Positions 12,577 through 20,184 of a DNA stretch of 64,000 nucleotides are shown here, piece by piece. Under the pieces are notes generated by a model. The model did not search any database. It had not been told where the DNA came from and saw nothing but the letters and a program-made list of their open reading frames with translations. The stretch is from the NCBI RefSeq assembly GCF_004028235.1, contig NZ_CP035037.1, positions 1 to 64,000 of the forward strand, read 5' to 3'. Numbering within the stretch: the stretch's first letter is position 1; each line of letters opens with the position of its first letter. The stretch comes from Leucobacter muris (GTDB lineage: Bacteria > Actinomycetota > Actinomycetes > Actinomycetales > Microbacteriaceae). Made by a program: the position numbers and the translations under genes.

Positions 12577-13973
12577 TGACATCACAGACACAGTCGCTGC
12601 CGCAGGGGCAGCCGTGCGCCGGGCAGCCCCCCGTGCCGCCCGCCGCCGATCAGCAGGCCACGCAGAGGCTGCCGCATCCGCCCGCGGGCGCGAGCGCCGC
12701 GGAACCCGGCAGGCCGGCGTCCGGAGCCCCGGTGCCGCCGCCCGCCGCGCCGAACGCGCCGGGATCCGCCGCCGCTCCCACCCCCAAGACCAGGCGCCCA
12801 CCGCTCCGCATCGCCATGACGATCCTGCACCTCGCGGCCGTCGGCGTGGTCGGCTTCACCGTGATCGGCCTGCTGTTCGGCGCGCTCGGCACCGGCCTCG
12901 GGCTGCTGCTGGTGCTCGGCATCGGCGCGGTCGTGCTGGTGGGTCTCGTCTACGCGCTGTTCGGGATCGCCTGGTTCGAGACGCATCGCGTGAGCGGCTT
13001 GTACCACCTCGAGACCCCCGCGCTGCGCTGGACGCCGCAGTCCGGCCCCGGCTTCAAGGCGTGGCTGCGCGCGCTCGGCCGCCAGTCGATCGACGGCCGC
13101 ATGTGGCGCGCACTCGCCAACTTCGGCATCGCGAGCCTCATGGGCGTCGCGGTGCTCGGCCTGGCCCAGGGGCTCGTGCACTCGGTGATCTCGGCCTTCC
13201 GCACCTTCTCGGTGTGGTGGCAGCCGGGGCTGCTGAGCGCGCTGCTGTGCGCCGTCGGCATCGTCGGTCTCGCCCTGCTGCACCGTCTCATCTCGGTCGC
13301 CATCGTGGGCGCCGACGTGAAGGAGGAGCAGCTCAACGCGCAGGTGCGCACCAGCACCGCTCAGCGCGAGAGCGCGGTACGAGCGGCCGATGTGGAGCGC
13401 ACGCGCATCGAGCGGGATCTCCACGACGGCGTGCAGCCGCGTCTCGTGTCGGTGGGGATGACCCTGGGACTCGCCCAGGAGAAGATCGACAGCGACCCCG
13501 AGGCCGCGAAGGCGCTCGTCGCCGAGGCCCACACCTCGACGAAGGCTGCGATCACCGAGCTGCGCCAGCTGGCGCGCGGCATCTACGCCTCGGTGCTCGA
13601 CGACCGCGGGCTCGACGCGGCCCTCTCGGCACTCGCCGCACGATCCCACGTTCCCGTGCAGCTCGACGTGCGCCTGCCCTCGCGCTGCAGCCGCAACGCC
13701 GAAGCCGCCGTCTACTTCGCGATCGCCGAGTCGCTCACCAACGCCGCGAAGCACTCGCGGGCCAGCGAGTGCCGCGTCGTGGTGCGGGTGCGCGACGGCA
13801 ACACGCTCTGGGCCCGCGTCGAGGACAACGGCGTCGGCGGAGCGAGCGTGCTGCCCGGCGGCGGCATCGACGGCGTGATGAACCGGGTGCTCGCCGCCGG
13901 CGGCACGACCCGACTCGACAGCCCGCAGGGCGGGCCGACCACCCTGGAGGTGAGTGTGCCATGCGCATCCTGA
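12576..13973 (+). CDS. Two-component sensor histidine kinase (HisKA_3 type)
   Basis: A 465-residue membrane kinase. A Pro/Ala-rich cytoplasmic N terminus (1-70) precedes four hydrophobic segments at about 75-130 and 175-240. Then comes the dimerisation/phosphoacceptor motif ERDLHDGVQPRL near residue 285, with His in DLHDG. The HATPase domain shows ESLTNAAKHS (N box) and VEDNGVGG (G1). This is the NarL/LiaS-type class. It overlaps the response regulator by 13 bp and lies upstream of a DUF4097 membrane protein, a layout reminiscent of cell-envelope stress systems; the signal is unknown. Confidence 0.93.
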   Translation: MTSQTQSLPQGQPCAGQPPVPPAADQQATQRLPHPPAGASAAEPGRPASGAPVPPPAAPNAPGSAAAPTPKTRRPPLRIAMTILHLAAVGVVGFTVIGLLFGALGTGLGLLLVLGIGAVVLVGLVYALFGIAWFETHRVSGLYHLETPALRWTPQSGPGFKAWLRALGRQSIDGRMWRALANFGIASLMGVAVLGLAQGLVHSVISAFRTFSVWWQPGLLSALLCAVGIVGLALLHRLISVAIVGADVKEEQLNAQVRTSTAQRESAVRAADVERTRIERDLHDGVQPRLVSVGMTLGLAQEKIDSDPEAAKALVAEAHTSTKAAITELRQLARGIYASVLDDRGLDAALSALAARSHVPVQLDVRLPSRCSRNAEAAVYFAIAESLTNAAKHSRASECRVVVRVRDGNTLWARVEDNGVGGASVLPGGGIDGVMNRVLAAGGTTRLDSPQGGPTTLEVSVPCAS

Positions 13974-14680
13974 TCTGCGAAGACTCCGTGCTGCTGCGCG
14001 AGGGCCTCGTGCGGCTGCTGGAGCACGGCGGTCACGAGGTGGTCGCCGCGCTGCCCGACGCCGGCGAGCTGATGGGGCGGGTGGGGGAGACCGATCCGGA
14101 TCTCTGCATCCTCGACGTGCGACTGCCTCCGACATTCACCGACGAGGGCATCCGAGCCGCGCTCGAGCTGCGCCGCGCCCGCCCCGGGCTCGCGGTGCTG
14201 GTGCTCTCGCAGTACGTCGAGGAGCGGTACGCGAGCGATCTGATCGCCGGCCAGGGCGGCGCCTTCGGATACCTGCTCAAGGACCGCGTCGCCGACGTGG
14301 GGGAGTTCATCGATTCGGTGGAGCGGATCGGCCAGGGCGCGACGGTGCTCGACCCCGAGGTGGTGGCGCAGCTGCTCACCCGCCGCAGCCGGGACGACCG
14401 CATGCGCTCCCTCACCGACCGCGAGCGCACCGTGCTCGCGGCGCTCGCCGAGGGTCGCTCCAACCAGGCTATCGCGGGGCTTCTCTTCCTCTCGGAGGCG
14501 AGCGTCGAGAAGCACATCACCGCGATCTTCCAGAAGCTCGGCCTCGATGCCGAGGAGGGGGGCAACCGACGCGTGCTCGCAGCCATCGCGCACATCGAGA
14601 GCACCGCGGGGCCCGGCACCGGATCCGCCCCGGGCCACCCGAACACGACCACCCACACACAGACGGGATCATTCTCATGA
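13961..14680 (+). CDS. LuxR/NarL-family response regulator
   Basis: A 239-residue regulator. The receiver domain starts MRILICEDSVLLREG and has the phosphoacceptor Asp in CILDVRLP (near residue 50). The C-terminal LuxR-type HTH spans about LTDRERTVLAALAEGRSNQAIA to IFQKLGL. It is the obvious partner of the preceding kinase, whose end it overlaps. The Thr/His/Gly-rich tail after the HTH is unusual. Its stop overlaps the next ATG (ATGA), so three genes form one operon. Confidence 0.94.
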   Translation: MRILICEDSVLLREGLVRLLEHGGHEVVAALPDAGELMGRVGETDPDLCILDVRLPPTFTDEGIRAALELRRARPGLAVLVLSQYVEERYASDLIAGQGGAFGYLLKDRVADVGEFIDSVERIGQGATVLDPEVVAQLLTRRSRDDRMRSLTDRERTVLAALAEGRSNQAIAGLLFLSEASVEKHITAIFQKLGLDAEEGGNRRVLAAIAHIESTAGPGTGSAPGHPNTTTHTQTGSFS

Positions 14681-15657
14681 CCAGCAACAACGGGCCCTCC
14701 GCGCCCCGCTCGTCCGCCGCCACCACGATCACGATCGTCGCGGCCGTCGTGGGCGGAGTCGTGCTCTTCGGCGCTGCCGTGTCGAGCACCCTGAACGTGC
14801 TCGGCGCGTTCGCACCGCGGGCGGGTCTCCCATTCGCCGATCAACTCGACCTGTCCCGCGAGATCATGGACGACATCGCCGACGATCTGCCCGGCTACGA
14901 CTCCGGGGGCGTCGCCGGCGGCGGATCCTCGGAGCGCCGCGGCGACGGGACGGGCGGCTCGGGCGCCGCGGAAGAGCTGCGCGCACCCGTCACAGGCATC
15001 ACGGGCCTCGAGATCGAGGCCTCTGCGTCGTCGTTCACGCTCGAGTTCGGCGATGTCGACGAGGCCGTGCTGGTGGTGGAGCGCGACACCGACCGCACCG
15101 GCAAGTGGACGATGCGCCAGGACGACGACGAGCTGGTGGTGGAGCGCGCCCAGGGCTCCCGCACCGGCGGCTGCCTGTTCGGCTGCGCCGATCGCGGCGG
15201 CCGCGAGATCGTCACCCTGACGCTGCCGACGAGTCTCGGCGAGGGCGGCCGACTGAGCGGCGACCTGCGGGTCGCCGCGGGCGAGCTGCTGGCCGTCGGC
15301 GAGTTCGCCGATCTCGACCTCGAGGTCAGCGCCGGCAATCTGGTCTTCACGGGCGCGGCGACCGAACTCGACCTCGGAGTGCAGGCGGGCCGCGCCGAGG
15401 TGGAGGCGGCCGATGTGCGCGACGCCCAGATCGAGGTCGAGGCGGGCGAGGCCGTGGTCAGGCTGACCGGCAGCGCCCCGGCGCTCGTCGACCTCCAGGC
15501 GGACGCCGGCAGCGCGGACGTGCGGCTTCCCGAGGGGGAGTACCGGCTCGACGTGCGCGGCGAGCTCGGCAAGATCGACAACCGGCTCTCGGCGAGCGAG
15601 CAGTCGAAGAACGTGGTGAAGGTGCGGTCGTCGCTCGCCGAGGTGATCCTGCGCTGA
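14677..15657 (+). CDS. DUF4097-like membrane-anchored protein
   Basis: A 326-residue protein with one N-terminal membrane helix (about 19-45, TITIVAAVVGGVVLFGAAV). A Gly/Ser-rich linker (70-100) leads to a C-terminal part of short beta-strand repeats (LEIEASASSFTLEF to VRSSLAEVIL), the pattern of DUF4097/putative adhesin domains. A CLFGC pair interrupts the repeat region near 165. Coupling to the upstream kinase and regulator by a 4-bp overlap suggests it modulates that system or is its output, as membrane partners do in LiaFSR-type modules; that link is inference. Confidence 0.75.
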   Translation: MTSNNGPSAPRSSAATTITIVAAVVGGVVLFGAAVSSTLNVLGAFAPRAGLPFADQLDLSREIMDDIADDLPGYDSGGVAGGGSSERRGDGTGGSGAAEELRAPVTGITGLEIEASASSFTLEFGDVDEAVLVVERDTDRTGKWTMRQDDDELVVERAQGSRTGGCLFGCADRGGREIVTLTLPTSLGEGGRLSGDLRVAAGELLAVGEFADLDLEVSAGNLVFTGAATELDLGVQAGRAEVEAADVRDAQIEVEAGEAVVRLTGSAPALVDLQADAGSADVRLPEGEYRLDVRGELGKIDNRLSASEQSKNVVKVRSSLAEVILR

Positions 15658-15687
15658 ACCGCGGCCTCTGAGCCCGCCGTTCCCGAG

Positions 15688-15722
15688 CCCGCCGTCCCCG
15701 AGCATGTCGAAGGGGCGGCGGG
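15688..15722 (+). terminator. GC hairpin after the kinase operon
   Basis: CCCGCCG-T-CCCC (15688-15699) pairs with GGGGCGGCGGG (15712-15722) with one bulged T. The loop carries GAGCATGTCGAA, part of a 20-nt motif repeated at 16911. A weak T run follows. Confidence 0.6.
15696..15715 (+). repeat. Intergenic repeat, copy 1 (GAGCATGTCG core)
   Basis: A 20-nt unit with CCCC and GGGG ends around GAGCATGTCGAA, near-identical to 16911-16930. Both copies flank the hydrolase gene. Confidence 0.6.
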
Positions 15723-15839
15723 TTCCTGGCGTCTCCGGCCCCGCAGCCGCCGCCCCCGCAGCCTCCGGCCGCGCGCGCCTGATCGCCGGCGGGCGACGCG
15801 CGGGGCGAGAGGGTCGGCGTGCCGCGCTCGGACCACTCG

Positions 15840-15852
15840 TAGAATGACGGCA
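15840..15852 (+). promoter_or_regulatory. -10 box TAGAAT of the hydrolase gene
   Basis: TAGAAT (15840-15845), GACGGC, then ATG 15852: a leaderless-type start. Confidence 0.55.
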
Positions 15853-16877
15853 TGGCGCAGTGGCGGGAGGACGTGCTCGGTGCCGGATTCGAGTGCACCG
15901 ATCTCGAGCTCGGCACCGATGACGAGGGGCCGATCGTCGCGACGCTCGTGAGGTCGGCACCGGCTCACCGGCCGTGGTTCGAGCGGATGTTTCACGGGAA
16001 ACGTCTGCTCGACGGGGTGGACGTGCTCTACGTGCACGGCTGGTCGGACTACTTCTTCCAGCGGGATCTCGCGGCCTTCTGGACGACCCGCGGCGCTCGC
16101 TTCTTCGCGCTGGATCTGCGCAAGTACGGCCGCAGCCTCCGCGAGGGGCAGACGCCCGGTTACATCGAGAACCTCGACGACTACCACCTGGAGGTCGACG
16201 CCGCCCTCGAAGTGATGGGGGAGGGCGAACCCGAGACGAGGCCCCTGATACTGTTCGGGCACTCGACCGGCGGCCTCGTGCTCAGCCTCTGGGCGGCTGA
16301 GCATCCGGGCAGGGCGCACGCGCTCGTGCTGAACAGCCCGTGGCTGGAGTTCCAGCTCGCGAGTGCCGGCCGGCAGGTGCTCATGCCGCTGCTCAACCTG
16401 GGGGCGCGCACCAATCCGCGCGAGGTCGCCCCGCAACTCGACTACGGCTTCTACACGCGCGCCCAGCGCGAGGTCGGGCCGCTGGACGAGCTGGAGCTCG
16501 TCAACGCGGCCTGGCGCCCCGAGCGCACCCACGCCGTGCGGGGCGGCTGGCTGCGGGCGATCCTCGAGGGGCACGCCCGGGTGAGTCGCGGTCTCGACAT
16601 CGCGGAGCCGGTGGAGGTGCTGCTCTCGGCGCGCACCGCAATGCCGCTCAAGTGGACCGAGGAGCTCACGCGAGCCGACTCGGTGCTCGACGTCGACGAG
16701 GTCGCGAAGGCCGCGCTGAAACTCGGGTCGACGGTGACCGTGGATCGTATCGACGGCGCCCTGCACGACGTCTTCCTGTCGAGCGGACCGGTGCGGGCCG
16801 TGGCCTACGAGCGCTTGGAGCGCTGGCTGCGGGGGTGGAGCGCCTCCCGCCCCTCTGCACCCGTGCAGGCGCCGTAG
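15852..16877 (+). CDS. Alpha/beta hydrolase
   Basis: A 341-residue alpha/beta-hydrolase of the serine aminopeptidase/monoglyceride-lipase-like class. The nucleophile elbow GHSTGG is near residue 136 (LFGHSTGGLVLSLWA), the HGW oxyanion region is near 60, and a C-terminal DGALHD segment provides a plausible His/Asp. Ester or lipid hydrolysis is likely; the substrate is unknown. No signal peptide is seen. The codons for MFHGK form a parS-like site, and 20-nt repeats lie on both sides of the gene. Confidence 0.85.
   Translation: MAQWREDVLGAGFECTDLELGTDDEGPIVATLVRSAPAHRPWFERMFHGKRLLDGVDVLYVHGWSDYFFQRDLAAFWTTRGARFFALDLRKYGRSLREGQTPGYIENLDDYHLEVDAALEVMGEGEPETRPLILFGHSTGGLVLSLWAAEHPGRAHALVLNSPWLEFQLASAGRQVLMPLLNLGARTNPREVAPQLDYGFYTRAQREVGPLDELELVNAAWRPERTHAVRGGWLRAILEGHARVSRGLDIAEPVEVLLSARTAMPLKWTEELTRADSVLDVDEVAKAALKLGSTVTVDRIDGALHDVFLSSGPVRAVAYERLERWLRGWSASRPSAPVQAP
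15989..16002. other. parS: parS-like site (one mismatch) inside the hydrolase gene
   Basis: GTTTCACGGGAAAC differs from the parS palindrome at one central base (CACGTG to CACGGG). About 12 kb from the perfect copy, it could be a degenerate outlying site; central mismatches usually weaken ParB binding. Confidence 0.45.
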
Positions 16878-16910
16878 CATTCCGGCCTTCCGCGCGCGCC
16901 GCCCCTCCGG

Positions 16911-16930
16911 CCCCTGAGCCTGTCGCGGGG
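16911..16930 (+). repeat. Intergenic repeat, copy 2 (GAGCCTGTCG core)
   Basis: A 20-nt unit CCCC-TGAGCCTGTCGC-GGGG matching the copy at 15696. It overlaps the left arm of the inverted repeat at 16917. Confidence 0.6.
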
Positions 16931-16951
16931 GAGCTCGCAGCGCGACAGGCT
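16917..16951. repeat. 11-bp inverted repeat over the NUDIX promoter
   Basis: AGCCTGTCGCG (16917-16927) and CGCGACAGGCT (16941-16951) are exact reverse complements, 13 nt apart. The right arm runs into the TAGGCT -10 box. It could be the terminator of the hydrolase gene, an operator for the NUDIX gene, or both. Confidence 0.6.
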
Positions 16952-16963
16952 AGGCTCGGAGCA
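16951..16963 (+). promoter_or_regulatory. -10 box TAGGCT of the NUDIX gene
   Basis: TAGGCT (16951-16956), CGGAGC, then ATG 16963: the leaderless-type pattern. Confidence 0.5.
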
Positions 16964-17463
16964 TGGATCTTCGAGTGGCCGCCTACGCGGTGGTGGAACG
17001 CCGCGGCAAGATCCTGCTGACGCACTGGCGACGCGGTCACCTGCACGGCTGGACCCTGCCAGGGGGCGGGCTCGAGAGCGGCGAGGATCCCCGCGACGCG
17101 GTGGTGCGCGAGGTGCTCGAGGAGACCGGGCTCGAGGCCCGCGTCGGCAAGCTGCTCGGCGTCGACTCCCGGGTGATGGTGCGCGAGGAGGTGCCCGAGG
17201 GCTCCGACCCCGAACTCCACACAATCCGCATCGTCTACCGCGCCTCCGTGAAGGACGGCCCGCTGCAGCACGAGGTCGACGGCTCCTCCGACGAGGCGCG
17301 CTGGGTGGCGATCCGCGAGATCCGGTCGTTGCGCACGCTGTCGCTCGTGCAGACGGGCATGCGCATGGCCGGTATCACCGCGCGCCGCACCCCCGCGAAG
17401 TCGGGCGGCAAGCAGGCCGGCCGGCAGGCGGGCAAGCCCCGCAAGCAGCAGCCGCGCGGCTGA
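16963..17463 (+). CDS. NUDIX hydrolase
   Basis: A 166-residue NUDIX protein, hydrolysing nucleoside diphosphates linked to another moiety. The complete box GX5EX7REUXEEXGU is present as GGGLESGEDPRDAV then VREVLEETGLE near residues 33-56. The C terminus is a Lys/Arg/Gly/Gln-rich tail (KQAGRQAGKPRKQQ) that may bind nucleic acid or be disordered. The substrate class (MutT-like or ADP-ribose) cannot be assigned from the box alone. Confidence 0.9.
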   Translation: MDLRVAAYAVVERRGKILLTHWRRGHLHGWTLPGGGLESGEDPRDAVVREVLEETGLEARVGKLLGVDSRVMVREEVPEGSDPELHTIRIVYRASVKDGPLQHEVDGSSDEARWVAIREIRSLRTLSLVQTGMRMAGITARRTPAKSGGKQAGRQAGKPRKQQPRG

Positions 17464-17477
17464 GGGGCGACTCCGTG

Positions 17478-17530
17478 CTGCCGGCACCGCTGAAGAAATG
17501 AAAAAGCGGTGCCGGATCACGTGGATCCAG
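17478..17530. terminator. Bidirectional terminator between convergent genes
   Basis: CCGGCACCGCT (17481-17491) and AGCGGTGCCGG (17505-17515) form an 11-bp perfect stem with an A-rich loop. GGATC and GATCC (17514-17528) add a second small palindrome. It separates the convergent NUDIX and minus-strand membrane-protein genes. Confidence 0.75.
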
Positions 17531-17558
17531 CACCGCCCCTGCGGTTCGGCGCGGCCGA

Positions 17559-18050
17559 TCAGTTCTCGGGTGCGACCCAGAGATCCTCGTCGGTGCGGAA
17601 CGCCTGCCACAGCGCATAGCCGACACCCGCGGCCGCCGCGAGCCCGAGGCCCAGGGCGATGACGCCGCCGACGCGGCGCTTGGGCTTGAGGTAGCCGGTG
17701 CGTTCGCCGAAGCCGCGCACCTGCTTCGCGGCGTCGTGGTTCTCGATCTCGTCGAGGGTGTTGATCGTGCGCGTGAGGGCCGCCGCGACGAACGGGGCGG
17801 TGAAGCGTCGTACGTTGTCGGCCGAGCGGCGGGCACGGGTGACGCCGCGCTCGATGGCCGGGCGCGCAGTGTCGACGGCGCGGTCGATGCGGGGCTGCAG
17901 GTGTTCGTCGCTCAGACGGCGGGCCTGATGGCCGGCCGAGTGCAGCACCTCACCGGCGTGCCCCAGTACGACGCGCTGCTGGTCGAGCAGCTGCTGGGCG
18001 TCCTTGCGCAGACGGCGGAGTTCGCGGCGGCGCTTGCGTGAGAGTTTCAT
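17559..18050 (-). CDS. Uncharacterised basic protein with C-terminal membrane helix
   Basis: A 163-residue protein I do not recognise as a named family. The start at ATG 18050 (MKLSRKRRRELRRLRKD) is chosen because GGAGGACAGGT lies directly upstream. The first 20 residues are strongly basic. Residues 20-110 look helical (ARRLSDEHLQPRIDRAVDTA), and one membrane helix sits near 133-152 (GGVIALGLGLAAAAGVGYAL) followed by an acidic end (RTDEDLWVAPEN). This layout suggests an inner-membrane protein with a cytoplasmic, perhaps nucleic-acid-facing, helical part. A TAGCGT -10-like box lies upstream on the minus strand. Confidence 0.7.
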   Translation of the reverse strand: MKLSRKRRRELRRLRKDAQQLLDQQRVVLGHAGEVLHSAGHQARRLSDEHLQPRIDRAVDTARPAIERGVTRARRSADNVRRFTAPFVAAALTRTINTLDEIENHDAAKQVRGFGERTGYLKPKRRVGGVIALGLGLAAAAGVGYALWQAFRTDEDLWVAPEN

Positions 18051-18221
18051 ACCTGTCCTCCTAGCTCGGCGAGGCAATGCTCAGAGCGACATCGCTCGTA
18101 CCTCAACGCTACACCGAACGACGACCGTCGCGCGGCCCCGGGCGGCACGGTTGCAAGGGATTCCCAGTTGACGGTAGGCTGTGCCGCCCGTGCCGCCGCT
18201 CCGCTTGTCAGCGGCCGCGCC

Positions 18222-18235
18222 TAGACTGGTCTGCA
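18222..18235 (+). promoter_or_regulatory. -10 box TAGACT of the cyclophilin gene
   Basis: TAGACT (18222-18227), a 7-nt spacer, then ATG 18235; no ribosome site. Confidence 0.5.
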
Positions 18236-18744
18236 TGAGCATTCACACCTCCGTAGCCACCATTCACACCAACCACGGCGACATCGTCATCAACCTCTTC
18301 GGCGACCACGCTCCGAAGACGGTGAAGAACTTCGTCGACCTCGCGAACAAGGGCTTCTACGACGGCGTCATCTTCCACCGCATCATCAAGGACTTCATGA
18401 TCCAGGGCGGCGACCCCACCGGCACCGGCACCGGCGGCCCGGGCTACGCCTTCGACGACGAGATCCACCCCGAGCTCGTCTTCGACAAGAAGTACCAGCT
18501 CGCCATGGCGAACGCGGGCAAGCGCCCCGACATGACCGGCCGTCTTGCGGGCACCAACGGCTCGCAGTTCTTCATCACCACCACGGCCCCCAGCTGGCTG
18601 AACGGCAACCACACCATCTTCGGCGAGGTCGCCGACGACGCCTCGAAGGCCGTCGTCGACGCCATCGAGGCGGTGCCGACCGGCGGGATGGACCGCCCGG
18701 TCGACGACGTCGTGATCACCGGCGTCGACATCGCCGAGGCCTGA
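18235..18744 (+). CDS. ppiA: Peptidyl-prolyl cis-trans isomerase, cyclophilin type
   Basis: A 169-residue cytoplasmic cyclophilin catalysing prolyl isomerisation during folding. Active-site motifs are [14 protein letters not shown] near residue 43 and GSQFFITTT near 108, followed by LNGNHTIFG. The start is ATG 18235 ([12 protein letters not shown]); an upstream GTG would add an unlikely Pro/Leu-rich extension. There is no signal peptide, so it is the cytosolic form. It lies directly before the rhomboid gene (5-nt gap), the common actinobacterial arrangement. Confidence 0.95.
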   Translation: MSIHTSVATIHTNHGDIVINLFGDHAPKTVKNFVDLANKGFYDGVIFHRIIKDFMIQGGDPTGTGTGGPGYAFDDEIHPELVFDKKYQLAMANAGKRPDMTGRLAGTNGSQFFITTTAPSWLNGNHTIFGEVADDASKAVVDAIEAVPTGGMDRPVDDVVITGVDIAEA

Positions 18745-18749
18745 GCTCC

Positions 18750-19691
18750 GTGGTGGCGAACGGATCGGGGCCGGCGTTCGGCGAACGCGTCGAGTACGGC
18801 CCCGACGACGTCTGCTACCGCCACCCGAGCACGCACAGCTTCACGCTGTGCCAGCGCTGCGGCCGCACGATCTGCTCCGAATGCCAGGTCGTGTCGGCCG
18901 TCGGGGTGCTGTGCCCCGAGTGCGTGAAGCAGACTCAGCCGGGGGCGGCGAAGCGGGCGGCGCGATCCGCCCGGGTCACCGGCCGCCGGGTCGCAGCGCT
19001 CGACACCCCCGTCACCTACGCCATCGTGGCGGTCAACCTGGTGGTGTTCGTGCTGCAGCTGCTGGGACGCTACTTCTTCTCGGACGAGGTGACGCGCGCG
19101 CTCTGGTACATGCCGATCTACTCGGTGCCCGAGTCGGTGTCGAGCCAGCTGTTCAGCGACGTCGGTTTCGAGCCGTGGCGCATGCTCACGGCGACGTTCA
19201 CGCACTCGACGGGGTTCCTGCTGCACATCCTCTTCAACATGTACGCGCTGTGGCTCTTCGGCCGCAACCTCGAGCAGTTGATGGGGCGGGTGCAGTTCCT
19301 CGTGCTCTATCTCTTCGCGGGGCTGGGCGGCTCGCTGGCCGTGATGCTGTGGGTGTACGCGGATCCGAGCACGCTGATCGTGCCCACAGTGGGGGCGTCG
19401 GGGGCGATCTTCGGGGTGCTGGGTGCGACGGTGGTCGCATTCAGATCGGCCGGCGCGAACGTCGCATCGCTGATCGCGCTGATCGCCATCAACTTCGGCA
19501 TCGGCCTGCTGCCCGGGGCGAACATCTCGTGGCAGGCGCACCTCGGCGGCATGATCGTGGGAGCGCTCACCATGTGGCTGCTCGTCTCGAATCGGGGGCC
19601 GCGCAAGCGCACGCAGCGCATCGTCTCCCTGGTGGTGCTCGGTGCGGTGCTGGTCGCGATGTGCTTCGCCTACTTCGCGGTACTGCCCTGA
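18750..19691 (+). CDS. Rhomboid family intramembrane serine protease
   Basis: A 313-residue polytopic protease. An N-terminal B-box-like zinc motif (CYRHPSTHSFTLCQRCGRTI with later CPEC, residues 14-55) precedes six or so membrane helices. The rhomboid core includes HILFNMYALW (oxyanion Asn), the catalytic serine motif GASGAIFG near 213, and the catalytic His in WQAHLGG near 262. Both catalytic residues are present, so it should be active. GTG 18750 is the start, 5 nt after the cyclophilin stop. Confidence 0.93.
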   Translation: MVANGSGPAFGERVEYGPDDVCYRHPSTHSFTLCQRCGRTICSECQVVSAVGVLCPECVKQTQPGAAKRAARSARVTGRRVAALDTPVTYAIVAVNLVVFVLQLLGRYFFSDEVTRALWYMPIYSVPESVSSQLFSDVGFEPWRMLTATFTHSTGFLLHILFNMYALWLFGRNLEQLMGRVQFLVLYLFAGLGGSLAVMLWVYADPSTLIVPTVGASGAIFGVLGATVVAFRSAGANVASLIALIAINFGIGLLPGANISWQAHLGGMIVGALTMWLLVSNRGPRKRTQRIVSLVVLGAVLVAMCFAYFAVLP

Positions 19692-19719
19692 GCCGGCACC
19701 CGCGACTCGCGCGAAACAA

Positions 19720-19750
19720 CTGAGGCCCCGGCGATCCGCCGGGGCCTCAG
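19720..19750 (+). terminator. Perfect 14-bp stem terminator after the rhomboid gene
   Basis: CTGAGGCCCCGGCG (19720-19733) and CGCCGGGGCCTCAG (19737-19750) pair without mismatch around ATC. It lies between convergent genes. Confidence 0.85.
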
Positions 19751-19754
19751 TGAG

Positions 19755-19763
19755 TTATCCACA
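19755..19763. other. Isolated consensus DnaA box
   Basis: TTATCCACA matches the high-affinity DnaA box exactly and lies in the rhomboid-crgA intergenic region, 18 kb from oriC. The function is unknown. Confidence 0.55.
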
Positions 19764-19849
19764 GGTATATCCCCAGTTGGGGAGGAATTACACCGGTGTC
19801 ATTGATGACAACCTCGCGCCCATGTCGGCGCGAGCGAGCAGCTGGAGCG

Positions 19850-20125
19850 CTACTTCCACCACGGGGTCATGAGGAAGCCCACGAGCACGAGGCCGAAGCC
19901 CACGAAGATGTTGGCCTGGCCGAGAGCCGGCACGGGCAGCTGCAGCGTGGTGCTCGTGATGTAGTAGAGCACGATCCAGATCAGTCCCAGCAGCATGAAG
20001 CCGAACATGACCGGCTTGAACCACACCGGGTTCGGCGCGTCCTTGCGAGACGGAGCCGTCTCCGCCCGATCCTGGGCGAGCTCCGCCGACTTGCGCTTGC
20101 TTACGTTCTTCCCAGCTGCTGCCAT
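19850..20125 (-). CDS. crgA: Cell division protein CrgA
   Basis: A 91-residue protein of the CrgA family, a small actinobacterial divisome protein that interacts with FtsZ and septal penicillin-binding proteins. It has a charged N terminus (KNVSKRKSAELAQDRAE) and two membrane helices, about 38-58 (VMFGFMLLGLIWIVLYYI) and 70-88 (IFVGFGLVLVGFLMTPWW), ending in the typical TPWWK. ATG 20125 is preceded by TAGAAT and a 7-nt spacer on the minus strand. Position near the pkn/pbpA/rodA cluster is conserved in actinobacteria. Confidence 0.95.
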   Translation of the reverse strand: MAAAGKNVSKRKSAELAQDRAETAPSRKDAPNPVWFKPVMFGFMLLGLIWIVLYYITSTTLQLPVPALGQANIFVGFGLVLVGFLMTPWWK

Positions 20126-20138
20126 GCTCTCGATTCTA
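20123..20138 (-). promoter_or_regulatory. -10 box TAGAAT of crgA
   Basis: TAGAAT on the minus strand (20138-20133), a 7-nt spacer, then ATG 20125: the leaderless pattern. Confidence 0.55.
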
Positions 20139-20170
20139 CCGGGATTCCGGCCGGGCACAGGCAATCGCCG

Positions 20171-20184
20171 TAGAATGAGGGGCG
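20171..20184 (+). promoter_or_regulatory. -10 box TAGAAT of the sortase operon
   Basis: TAGAAT (20171-20176), GAGGGGC, then GTG 20184 directly followed by ATG 20187. Either a leaderless GTG start or a short-leader ATG start fits. Confidence 0.5.
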
